26,626 nt of DNA from Saccoglossus kowalevskii. Taxonomy: Eukaryota > Hemichordata > Enteropneusta > Harrimaniidae. Numbering within the stretch: the first letter of the stretch is position 1; the number at the start of each line of letters is the position of its first letter. The stretch is from NCBI RefSeq assembly GCF_000003605.2, contig NW_003122908.1:729433-756058 (forward strand), read 5' to 3'. The notes beneath the pieces were generated by a model. The model searched no databases, had not been told where the DNA came from, and saw only the letters and a program-made list of their open reading frames with translations. Position numbers and translations under genes: made by a program. Below, piece by piece: positions 9,851 through 18,859 of the stretch.

Positions 9851-10308
9851 GGAATGATTCTGAGCGGCTCTGCCTGGCTCTTTTCGCTATGTTTTTCTTT
9901 TTTCCTGTCCGGCTTTCTAGCTTGGTTTGTTGCCGATGGGCGGCATTCGACATTCCTACTGGTAGGATAAGTTTTCTTGTCTTCTTTACTCTCGTGCCGT
10001 TTTCCCTATTGTGTATAATATTTTTTTCCAGAACAAAAAAATTAAAACCCGGCGCCACTACGTAACCACTTGTTGGTTTCGTGGCGGCACATTTTACTAC
10101 TGTAATTCGCTTCCCTCATGCATGTCGTCTTCATTTTATGCTTGATCTATGTATTTAGAAATGAATAGATGTAATGACAGCACCAGGGCTCGCTGCCGAT
10201 TTTTTGGTCTCCTCGTGTTTCGAGTCGACTGTGCAGTGGTTATATTCAGAATTCACCAGCATAGAACCCGCATCCGAAATACTTATGTTGTAGCTGCGTG
10301 CGGGGTTC

Positions 10309-11205
10309 ATGGTTGAGGTACTGATATTTTTTATCAGTCTCCCCCCGCTGATTGGAGAGCATCCTCACAGTCTGTTTTTTCAGGCGGTGGTTTACCCGAT
10401 TTTAACAGCTGCAGCAAGGCTGTGCCCCTGGAGGCTTTCCTCCTATGGGGCCCATTGTGGGTCCCTTTGTGGACCCTTCCTCGCATGGCGTCAGGTTTGC
10501 CACCGAGTTGACGGCTTTGGTCGAAGGACTGTCAAGGCAATTGCGTCCCTGGCAGGCCGGGTAGATCAGATGCAGTCGGAGCGAGCTGTCTCCACTGCGG
10601 CCCCTCGGTGGGCAAGCAAGAAGAAACACGAAAGCATGTTTGCATTCAAACACATCTCTTCCGGGGAACCCCCGTTCCCAGCAGCGGCTCTCCCACTATT
10701 TTCGGGGGAGGCCAAGGCTCAGGCTAATTGCACTGGGCCTCCTCTGGAGCCTCAGGCACTGAATGCCAATGGGGTGTTGGCAGTCAAGCCTCTGATCTCG
10801 GGCAGGGCTTTCAGGGCAGGGCACACATTGATGCCCCCTACTTTCAGCCAGCCAGCCAGGGTTTATCGCGCGGTAACGGTACAACGGTAACGAAGTTATC
10901 CTTGTGTCCGGTCTCCACTGTGGGTTTTGACTCCCTTCTTATCGACCCACAGGCATCCCCAGAGGGAACCGACCCTGTCATGAGACACACAGGCAAACAC
11001 GCTCCCTCTCACATATTTAAAGTGAAAGGAGACACAGTTTGCTCGCCTCAGATACAGCTGGTACTCCGGGCGGTCCCTCAGAGTCTTCCATCCATAATGA
11101 CTCGCTTAGCCATGCTTTTGGAGTACGGAGTATCATCGATCCCAGTGATACTATGTAAATACCCCCATGCTACTCGGTCGGTGTGGTTTCGGGATCAGAC
11201 CCCAT
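10309..11205 (+). pseudogene. DIRS copy 2 gag-like region, first part
   Basis: A 193-codon open frame (10309-10890) and an overlapping frame (10728-11207) cover sequence homologous to copy 1 gag. They share GFGRRTV, SLAGRVDQ and the Pro-rich segment around SSGEPPFPAAALPLFSG. Compared with copy 1, about 215 bases including the probable ORF1 start (4566) are deleted near 10307, so the ATG at 10309 is an accident of the deletion junction. The frame changes between pieces, so no full-length Gag can be made. Confidence 0.55.
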
Positions 11206-12361
11206 AGTGTGGGATGAGACCAAAACGCCCCAACCGGATCCCAAGGCTCCTTCCCCAGACCCTGGTACCACAAATTTCCGTTTGGCAAACTGGGCAAAGG
11301 GGGACAGGCGCGTTCCATGGGCATTCTCGCCAGCTCAATCAGAGATGACCCATCCAGCCCTGAGGGCAGAGTTGCTTGAGCGCATTATTGTGCACGCCCA
11401 GGATTTTGGAGACCTCAGAGGCAGAACGCACCAGCCTCCCAGACCAGGCGACACATTTACTGGCGGGCCACAGTACATCTACTACTGTGCTACGAGATGC
11501 AGCCTTAGACACATGTGTTTTCGCCAACAAGCTGAATCAGGGGGTACGTCCCACCTCAGTGACGCAGACTGTACATCTTCCACCCTTTTTGTTCAGGGAA
11601 TGGTGGGTACAGTCTCAGAGCTTCGGAGTGCAGTGAACCAGAGGGTTCAGATGGAATCCGCTAGCCAGTTGGCCCTGCCAAGGGCAAGCAGAGGGCACCC
11701 CAAGCACAGAAAACACAACACCCTAGGGCGTCGTCCACTAGCCAGAGTCAGCCAGGAGGCAAGCGTTCATACCATTCCATGGAAGGGAAGAGTAATGGCG
11801 CCCCCCGGAGGAGTGGTGGCTCCTCACCCTCCCTGGGCGGATGTTTACCCTGGCAGCGGGGGAAGCATGTTTGACGGTCACCTCTGCAACCTGGTCAGAC
11901 TTGCTACCAACCATACTAAGGATTCAGGACTGGGTGCCAGTTACATGTCTTTGTGCCACGGCCGAGGCAGGCAGGATAGGCTGGCCTCCCCAACTTCTAT
12001 AACCAGGTGGTTTACTGCGACTGTATTACATGTCTATAATACTTTAACTTTCTCGACACAGAGCTTGCAGAGACATCAAGTATGGGCGCATGAGGTCTGT
12101 GCAATTGCCAACTCACTAGTGCTAGCGTCAGGTGCCCCCCTCGAGCATACACAGAGGGCAGGCTTTTGGAGAACGCAGAACGTCTTTATCAACTACCACC
12201 TAACAGACACCGAATCCATTGAGGAAGGTCTCTTTAGGTTGGGTCCCGTCGTAGCGTGGACAGATTTCTTAACCGTCAACACTCCCCTGGAAGCTCCCAG
12301 ATCCTGCTTTGCGGCCTATGCCCTCATGCAGAACTGTTTCGGTCTTTACTTCGAAAGTTGA
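11183..12361 (+). pseudogene. 392-codon hybrid frame: gag tail plus tyrosine recombinase C-terminus
   Basis: The first about 240 codons overlie the gag-like region shared with copy 1 (ALRAELLERIIV near codon 59) and a Gly/Pro-rich tail. From about codon 255 the frame is recombinase-like: SITRWFTATVLHVYNTL, then HQVWAHEVCAIANSLVLASG, then RAGFWRTQNVFINYHL. This is the His-x-x-Arg to Tyr catalytic segment of DIRS recombinases. The x-x-Arg is Cys at codon 306, and the position I align with the nucleophilic Tyr is His at codon 339 (a Tyr sits one residue earlier), so the enzyme is probably dead. RT, RNase H and the recombinase N-terminus were deleted between about 11900 and 11950, and the junction happens to keep the frame open. 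Whether the gag part is read in its ancestral frame is uncertain. Confidence 0.6.
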
Positions 12362-12594
12362 CTAACCCCAGAATTGGGTTAGTGTCTAGCTTTCTCGGGC
12401 ACACCGAACCCTGTTACAGCAACATTTTGGCTTCTTGCTCTGGGGACAGCACAGGCAAGGTAAGACACCACCCTTTTTTGGGCCATAACCAGGGTGTTGA
12501 GTGATTATTGTATTTCATCCCGGACTGGGAAAAGACTTTCATAATTTTTCTGTTGGCTCGGAAAACCCGCCACCTATCGGCGTCTGACTCTGCC

Positions 12595-12681
12595 TATGGT
12601 GGGTAATTGAACGTAGTGAATTTAGGCAGAGGTTTCTCCGAACCCGCCTATTCACATAGCTCATACCCACCATAGACTCCG
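12595..12681 (+). repeat. DIRS internal complementary region (ICR)
   Basis: Bases 12595-12621 are the reverse complement of the left end of the element (9621-9647), and 12622-12680 are the reverse complement of the extreme right end (about 12930-12984), joined directly. The segment is thus an inverted copy of the junction formed if the two element ends were ligated. In the established DIRS-1 model this region templates completion and circularisation of the cDNA. Seeing both halves abut cleanly is strong support for the DIRS class. Confidence 0.88.
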
Positions 12682-12724
12682 GGTCCCCCCAACCACCCCA
12701 CTCTTTCTGTAGCGTTGGTCCTAA

Positions 12725-12984
12725 GTCCTCGAGGCGGAGAGAAAGGAACCAGAGTGATTGTACAGCTTAAGCGCTGCCATATGGCCTCGGTCACGTGATT
12801 CGTGACGTAAGAGGAAAGATAATCTTGGGGTCATGGGGCTTCCCCTGACCTAGATTCTATCTCTCCGTCACCGGCAGAATCGCTGATTAATGCCTACAGT
12901 TCAAAATAGTCATTTTGACTGACCAGAGTATATGGTGGGTATGAACTATGTGAATAGGCGGGTTCGGAGAACCCTCTTCCTAAA
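12725..12984 (-). repeat. Right inverted terminal repeat of DIRS copy 2
   Basis: In reverse complement it matches both left repeats over about 200 bases. The outer about 50 bases (GTATGAACTATG through TTCCTAAA) are specific to the right end and are mirrored in the ICR. The terminal segment contains GGCGGGTTCGGAGAACC. Confidence 0.85.
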
Positions 12985-13617
12985 AAAGTAATAATATACT
13001 GGTGACATTTTCCCACCAGTTGTGGATATTTTACTGTTAGGACTCTGAAGATTACAGTTGAAATGGTGGTTACGTGTAGTATTTTTTGATTGAAAACCCA
13101 ACTTTTGTAATGATGTGACGATTGAAACAATGGTATATTTATAGGATGCTATAAAAATCATTTCAATAAATGCATAACAAGGAATGAATTATATGACATA
13201 CTAGGAAAATCACTACCTGATATGGAAATCACCGTGAAACATGCGGGCCCACCTACGGTCGCAGACGTCACATACACGCTTGTGTGGCTGGCTACTATAC
13301 TAGTAAACACTAATATGAAATATAAAATTTAAAAAAATTAGATGGCTTCATTCATATTTTGAAATATTGTTGTTTGGTACTATATGTTGATGGATACAGT
13401 GGGTTATGATTTATCATGACCTGAAAACGTTGTTCTTGTAACACGCGTCTGAGTATTCTCTTGATGAAACAATAACATTATTATTTGTGTCCACACATCT
13501 CGAGGGATCCTGCTTACAGACCAATGGAGCATAGTGTATTTTACTATTTATTATTCGTCAACATACAATATCAGACAGCAGTCTTTAAAATAATGTTTTC
13601 GTTAAACTTGAGTAAAT
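12985..13617. other. AT-rich stretch right of DIRS copy 2, no gene seen
   Basis: Host flank. The ORFs on both strands are short and unconvincing. Weak similarity to the GLYAT-like gene may begin as early as about 13505 but is not secure. Confidence 0.5.
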
Positions 13618-13767
13618 CACAAACAATTACCACCTCCCCCCTTTTTGATAATAACGTATTCCATATATTCAACCAATAGTACCAAAGTCCTGAATATAGA
13701 CGGAGCGATCAACACAGATCAGATCATGTTTGGGACTGTACCGATGTCTGGTTTCCAAGTAGTATAA
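13618..13767 (+). pseudogene. Decayed GLYAT-like gene fragment
   Basis: This stretch is clearly similar to 15518-15672 inside the GLYAT-like gene. It matches the segment around the PPFDRTYF motif, then AAAGTCCTGAA through GTCTGGTTTCCAAGT. In the second half the frame reads KVLNIDGAINTDQI, then GTVPMSGFQVV and a stop. It lacks two codons found in the better copy (Trp-Asn at about residues 94-95) and has a frame disruption near 13680. It is a tandem paralogue or duplicated fragment 1.8 kb upstream of the fuller copy, in the same orientation, and non-functional as seen. Similarity ends sharply after about 13757. Confidence 0.75.
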
Positions 13768-14380
13768 AATGTATATGTAATAAACAAATCGCATTCTTCT
13801 ATACAGAAAACAGGTTCTGTTGTCAGTACACAGTATTTTAAAAGTATTAGCTGTAGTTGAATGAGTTTTGATCGCAATGTCTTATACATATTATAACGAA
13901 ATATTTACGAGTTATATTTCCTTTTCGCCGTTAAACCATGGCTCGCACAATTGAGTGGTTCTATAACAACACGTGTACTTGCATTCTTGAATTCAATGAA
14001 CTGTGAAGAAGTCCATGTTCAAGGTCACAGTGATCAATACTCCGAGAGCGTGTAGTTTGTTTTGGATTATGTTTTTCATGGACCCTGGATATTGATTGGA
14101 AACTATCATTTTTTAGAAAGAATGTTTCCATTTATTTGGAGTGGTATTTATGCCTGGATCTGCACTGGTGTCTACCACTAATGTTCTTCAGAAGAAAGGC
14201 TAACCTTTATTTTAATGATTCATAAATAAATGTGATAGGGCTGTTTGCAATTAAATGGCGGCGACGGAGTATGGGGTGCAGTGTTTTTATTTTATGAATA
14301 ATCAGCTCGAACGCCGATTATCAATATATCAAGAAATTATGGTGTAACTTATATATTTGTCGTATGATGAACAAATACAC
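13768..14380. other. AT-rich stretch, no gene seen
   Basis: No convincing coding frame on either strand, and no further similarity to the GLYAT-like gene that I could detect. Confidence 0.5.
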
Positions 14381-14381
14381 T

Positions 14382-14460
<79 letters not shown>
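14381..14460. repeat. (TTTA)20 microsatellite
   Basis: Twenty uninterrupted TTTA units, ending where TTATCAC begins. Long pure tetranucleotide arrays are usually polymorphic. Confidence 0.97.
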
Positions 14461-15335
14461 TTATCACATCTGATGTCCATTATAACATTTAACATAGTGA
14501 AATCATATAAAATATGATACATAAATAACAATAATAAATAACAAATAGATAACACAAACAAAACTCCATTGATCATAGGCTGTGTTTTGCACAAATCTGA
14601 CGAAAACCAAGCAAGAATTCTGGTAAATTGCCACTTTGGAATATATTAGCCCTCTTTTACCCAAACTATCCATACTTCGGTAACACCATGGAAGTACTAA
14701 CATATCCACGGAAACCCAGAAGTGACATGTGCGATGGCTGGGTGGGAATTTCTGTAGCGCATATATAAACTATGTGATCTATAAGTGGGAATTGCTGTGC
14801 CACAAGTGAATTCAATTTAAATTCAAATTCTAAAGTAACCTCAACTTAGCAGAGTGGCGGAAGGTGACTTCATAGCCGACCCATTCGTCTTGTATTTGAA
14901 CGAGACTGAAATAAAATGGGGAAAAGCTGGGTTAGTCTTTTGTCGACCTGATACATGCATATATTTCCAATTGACATATACCAAAACATATATTTACCGA
15001 CCGAATTTTAAACATAATCATAATTCCCGCATGTTACCATACACATATTGTAAGGACATCACATGTGCCTCAGTATTTCCTTTTCTACTAGAATTCGTTA
15101 CAACTTTACAGTTGAATGTCGTATGCTTCTCCAAAATAATTTTAAAGTTTTCATCAAACAACATGGACATATTGACTGCGTTTTGAATATTTTAATAATG
15201 CACATACACTTTTTGAATAGTTTCCGGAGAAGATATCTCACAATTTCAAGCCATTTAAAAAAACCTAATCAACATTTTCCAATATCTTATTACATCATAT
15301 TTTCTCCACATATCTTACTTATAAATATTTAAAAT
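14461..15335. other. AT-rich stretch upstream of the GLYAT-like gene
   Basis: A GTG-started frame at 14854-15186 begins AEGDFIADPFVLYLNETEIK, which looks more gene-like than its neighbours for about 26 codons and then becomes random in composition. No family is recognised. A TATAAATA at about 15319-15326 is too close to the ATG at 15336 to act as its TATA box. Confidence 0.35.
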
Positions 15336-16181
15336 ATGGCATCGATTGCAGTCAGCAAGTTACTTATACTGGTGAATACATTAGAGAAGTTGACAGCATA
15401 TTGTAACCCAGTGCTTTGGATGGTGAAGAATTGCTTGTTAACCAATAATGCTTGGCCGTGTATGGATATCTACGCAGATGGCTTGACCGACTGTACAACA
15501 GTAGTCGGGGCTGCAAACAAATGCCACCCACCTCCCTTTGATAGAACGTATTTCATGCATTCCACCAATAATACCAGATTAAAAGAAGTCCTGAACACAG
15601 ATGGAGTGGTCAATTGGAACACAGATCAGATCAAGTTCGAGACTGTTCCGTTGTCTGGTTTCCAAGTTATTCATGATGTTGCTATGAGTAGAGGATTTCA
15701 ACTTACTCACAATGAGCCATGTTACCTTGTCAAGCTGGAAAACAAAGAGTTGTGCGCCAAAGCTGCTGCAAAGCCATTGTCAGCTGGATTCCAATATGGG
15801 AGTCTGAGACAAGAACACATCCCGTTAATAGAAAACAGATGGTGGCTGTACAATGATACACCCCCAGCAATATTGTCTGAAACGTTAAAGTATTTTATAT
15901 CATTTGCTATTTTTGGGCCTGATGGAAAACCAGTTTCATGGGGAATGCAGAAAGAATATGGCGATCTAGGATATTAGTTTTGTGAACCAAGGTGGCGTGG
16001 GTCAGGGATAAATACGTCTAGACTTGCTTATTCGTGTCAGAAACTTTTGAATATAGAGTTAACGCCATACGCAATCATAGGTAATAATAAAATAGCATCA
16101 AGTAAAGCGTTTGTAAAGGCGGAGTTTCAAAAAGTGGCCGACTTTCATACTGCATGGCTGGTGTTTCTAAAAATTAAATGA
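15336..16181 (+). pseudogene. Glycine N-acyltransferase-like (GLYAT family), full length with one in-frame TAG
   Basis: The frame is open from ATG 15336 to a TAG at 15975-15977 (213 codons) and then stays open in the same frame to a TGA at 16179-16181, giving 281 positions, close to the about 290-300 residues usual for GLYAT proteins. The N-terminal half carries VVNWNTDQIKF (residues 91-101). The C-terminal GNAT domain begins with FGPDGKPVSW (193-202), matching the GPEGxPVxW-type strand of GLYATs. After GDLGY and the stop comes CEPRWRGSG (216-224), which fits the GNAT acyl-CoA loop (Arg-x-x-Gly-x-Gly/Ala). The last 67 codons are therefore real domain sequence. GLYATs transfer acyl groups from CoA to glycine or similar amines, in mitochondria in vertebrates. 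No intron interrupts the frame, whereas vertebrate homologues have several, so a retrocopy is possible. A truncated 213-residue product would lack the CoA loop. Alternatives are a polymorphic null allele, readthrough or sequence error. Confidence 0.75.
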
Positions 16182-16663
16182 CCGTAACTGAATGTTTCAG
16201 GTACAATTTAATATCAGCAATCTGAAACACCAGAGTTTAACAATGTTTCACATATTACTCGTGTTTTTGAGTAGTTACATAATAAAATATATAAGGCTGC
16301 GATTTAAAATAAAAAATACAATTCAATCTGTTTTTGTATTCGCGGAATTTATGCCCATAAAAAACATACATAGAGTATAGTATTGGACCAATATTTCAAA
16401 CTATCAATATATTCCACCATTTGCTTTATTTTGATATTATTCAAGGAGTAGATACAATACAATGCATTGATGAAAATGATGTACATATTTAGTGTGAACC
16501 AAATACTGTTATACAGAGAAATGGCTAAGCATTACAAAACGATGGTCATCGTTATAATTAGCAGTAATGTTAACAATGTGTATCTAATAAAAAAACATAC
16601 TTTCTATTAAAATATCTAATATAAAAGCATCTGTATATCTGTGAAATATGTCCTTATAGATTA
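16182..16663. other. AT-rich stretch after the GLYAT-like gene
   Basis: No gene seen. An AATAAA at about 16281 could serve as a polyadenylation signal for the GLYAT-like copy. Confidence 0.4.
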
Positions 16664-17726
16664 GTGTTGCCCCATGGAATGGAGGCTCTTTGTTTTTGAT
16701 ACATGTACTGCCTCAATCTTATGTATGTATTTCGTCAAGAATTGGATCTCTAAGATTATTGCTTTTTCGAATACCAAGCAATTATCGATTATGTACAGGT
16801 TTTCTTTGCAAAACTGCCATCTGAGTGTTGAGGAATGTGTTTTTGCAATCTAAGGTTTCTTCCAAAATATCAACAAAAATCGCGATTGTTGGAACAAATA
16901 CATAATGTTGTTCAGAAATGCTGGTATCTATGTGTCACCATGCCATAACTGACTGAATGACATGCATATTGTAAGAGATCAACAAGCTGTTTGAACCGTG
17001 TTGCTTGGTGGATTGTATTTCCTAGTTCATTATGCTTTGGTGTAATTTTTTTGCCACCAGACACTCAATACACCAAATGTTGTGCAATACTATATATCTA
17101 TTTCCTTACATTCTTCCAATATCTGCTCTTCATCAAAGAATGTTTCTCTCTCAAACAACAGTCTGTCCATGATTGGTGGCCAGGATATGCTTTCCTGTCT
17201 TGTCTAATTCTCTGCATTACATATAAAAAAAATGATTTTGTAAACTTATTTTCTGTGTCTGGTTGAAATGACATACTGTAGTGATCTTCCTCTAAAGCTT
17301 TGGACAACTTTAATCTTACATTATGAAAATAAGCAGTGGTGAAGGTGATAAAAGGTTTCTGTTGATCAAGTGGTCGCACAAAATCTACAGTTTCATATAG
17401 AGCTTTTGATATATCTTCCTTGAAGCTCTTGTTTTTGGAAATATAGCCTGCTGTGCCTCGTCACCAAAATTTAGTGTTATATCAATAAATGTATTCCACA
17501 CCATATCCATACTATACACATTTCCTCTTGAAAGTGTAACTTTCATCTCCTGTATTAGCATGTTGAATGATCTATTATTTGTTTTGTCCTCTATCTTGCC
17601 CTTTTCGGCTTTTCACATGAAGTCCGAGTAGAATTTCAAGTGATATTTTCCCTCAGCTGCTATTAAATCATTTACACCTGTCATCTTGCTTGGGAGATGC
17701 ATATCTTGTGCTTCCTTTATAATGTA
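16664..17726 (-). pseudogene. Decayed ORF of an uncharacterised repeated invertebrate protein family
   Basis: Read on the minus strand from 17726, one frame runs about 270 codons to 16912 with only two internal stops (TGA 17613-17615 and TAG 17098-17100) plus a third TGA shortly after the TAG. It carries HLPSKMTGVNDLIAAEGKYH near the start, then NFGDEAQQAIFPKNKSF, SKALYETVDFVRPLDQQKPF, and later SGGKKITPKHNELGNTIHQA and FKQLVDLLQYA. After a frame change near 16912 it continues VPTIAIFVDILEETLDCKNT and then TFLNTQMAVLQRKP, with a weaker tail to about 16664. The YHLKFY segment resembles a YHxxCY motif that I recall from multi-copy uncharacterised proteins of marine invertebrates, possibly transposon-linked. 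The function is unknown. Single stops amid long conserved-looking stretches indicate relatively recent death. Confidence 0.6.
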
Positions 17727-17922
17727 TTAAAAGTTAGCAATATTTCTTAGACAAAGCATTTTTGTCTCGTCTTAACAAAAAATGCAAAAAGCCAGTACAA
17801 CTTCTAGACGACCGTGGTTGTTCAACTAGTCTCGTATTCGCTAATCGAACGGATGAGCCAATCTGTGCATTTTGGCGAACCCTCAACCTCTCATTCGAAT
17901 CAGCTTACGTAAAGACAGAATA

Positions 17923-18304
17923 CGAAGGGCGTTCAATAAGTAATGCCCCTGACCCACTTCCAGTTGTCTGATCTAGATGAAATTTTGCATGTGTAATGAT
18001 TTAAATCTCTATGGGTTATGTTGCAAAAACAACTAATTATGGTTTCTTATTTACAGGTGTGAAATGGAGCCAGTTGAGTGTCGCGCCAAAGCACACCAAA
18101 GGAGACTTATGACCATGTAAAACGCTGGCATCGGGAATTCAAACGTGGCCGAAAGTCTGTGGAAACAGCTCCCAGACCTGGTCGTCCTGTCCGTCAAGTT
18201 GATGCAGCTATTTTGGAAGATCGACGCATTATTGTTCGCCAAATAGCCCAAGAGATCAAGATTAGTACAGGGTCTGTGGAAACTATCATTCATGAATAGT
18301 TGCT
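17923..18304 (+). mobile_element. Mariner element 5' fragment
   Basis: A TA dinucleotide at 17921-17922 is followed by a mariner-type terminal repeat (CGAAGGGCGTTCAATAAG, then TAATGCCCCTGACCC). A leader of about 105 bases leads to ATG 18064 (MEPVEC) and, after a frame change, a helix-turn-helix N-terminal domain. Matching terminal sequence in inverted orientation is not present, and the catalytic DDD domain is absent, so only the left part of the element survives. Confidence 0.75.
18064..18299 (+). pseudogene. Mariner transposase N-terminal fragment
   Basis: The start MEPVEC is in one frame. From about 18078 another frame reads STPKETYDHVKRWHREFKRG, then RKSVETAPRPGRP and ILEDRRIIVRQIAQEIKIST, then GSVETIIHE and a stop at 18297-18299. 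This is the two-part helix-turn-helix DNA-binding region of mariner-family transposases with its GRP hinge. About 15-20 residues between the PKE and VKRW segments appear to be missing compared with typical members. The catalytic domain is absent, so no active transposase can be made. Confidence 0.75.
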
Positions 18305-18353
18305 TTTAAATTGAAGATCCCACCATTGTTTATTTAATATACATTTTATATAT

Positions 18354-18381
18354 ACGTTCAATAAGTAATGCCCCTGACCCA
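18354..18381 (+). repeat. Second mariner-like terminal repeat, direct orientation
   Basis: CGTTCAATAAGTAATGCCCC plus TGACCCA is identical to 17930-17956, 425 bases upstream, and in the same direction rather than inverted. It is preceded by TATATA. It is therefore the left end of another, possibly different, mariner-type copy and not the right end of the first. What follows (ATTTTCCATAGCAGGAG) differs from the first copy. Confidence 0.7.
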
Positions 18382-18683
18382 TTTTCCATAGCAGGAGATT
18401 AATACATATCACATCTAGTCATAATGAAAACCGTGTTCAAATTCAATATCCAATATTCCAGACTTCACATAGGTTTCATAAGTGGTATCATTCACAAAAG
18501 ACTGCAAATCGGCGAAGTGACTTTGTCACATGACAGTGATGTTATTTTGTACATTGCAACCACCTTCTAAAGCAGGTAGTGTCGTTGTTCTGTTAAGATG
18601 GGCTGACTTTTGCCCCTTTTGGAATTGTTACTCGCATTTGTCATCTTTAGCCGGCATTTCGCTTTTTCTACACACTCTACGAG

Positions 18684-18859
18684 CACATTTAAAGCGGGGA
18701 GTCGTCACCTGCGCGTGCGTTAGATGGCCATAGCATGTCATTGTTTACAAACAAGCGTTTACCCATGAGCTTTTTGCGTTTTTAGCGTGTGTTGTTATCA
18801 TCGCTTGAAACACTATTCCGGCGCATGCGCAGGTGACTACACTCCCGCTTTAAATTTGG
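18684..18859. mobile_element. Foldback (MITE-like) element with about 36-bp inverted arms
   Basis: Arm 18684-18719 (ATTTAAAGCGGGGAG, then GTCACCTGCGCG) is the near reverse complement of 18822-18859 (GCGCAGGTGAC, then CTCCCGCTTTAAAT), with a few mismatches and a small indel. The 100-base interior has no ORF. The arms are GC-rich in an AT-rich setting. No clear target-site duplication was found. Confidence 0.65.

Larger units (their letters stand above)
9621..12984 (+). mobile_element. DIRS-type retrotransposon, copy 2 (internally deleted, both ends intact)
   Basis: The copy is about 3.36 kb and begins TTCACTACG, as copy 1 does. It carries left and right inverted terminal repeats of about 200 bases or more, and just inside the right repeat an internal complementary region that joins the complements of both element ends. 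These are defining features of DIRS elements, which replicate through a circular intermediate and integrate with a tyrosine recombinase. The ICR also fixes the ends: its left-end complement starts at TTCACTAC and its right-end complement stops at CTAAA, placing the right terminus near 12984. The RT and RNase H regions are missing. The gag-like region and the recombinase C-terminus remain, so the copy is non-autonomous and defective. Confidence 0.88.

Noticed and set aside
3750..12984. A single LTR retrotransposon or endogenous retrovirus spanning both GC-rich blocks
   Set aside because: The ends are inverted rather than direct repeats, an ICR is present, the recombinase is of tyrosine type, and the 1-kb middle is unrelated host DNA. 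There is no sign of envelope or DDE integrase.
14381..14460. Regular repeat array that could be mistaken for a CRISPR or structured array
   Set aside because: It is a pure tetranucleotide microsatellite with no spacers.
15975..15977. The TAG as the natural end of a 213-residue GLYAT-like protein
   Set aside because: The same frame continues for 67 codons with the GNAT CoA-loop motif and the expected total length, so the stop is better explained as premature.
17762..17971. 69-codon ORF before the mariner
   Set aside because: Its last third reads through the mariner terminal repeat and the rest matches no recognised family, so it is probably fortuitous.
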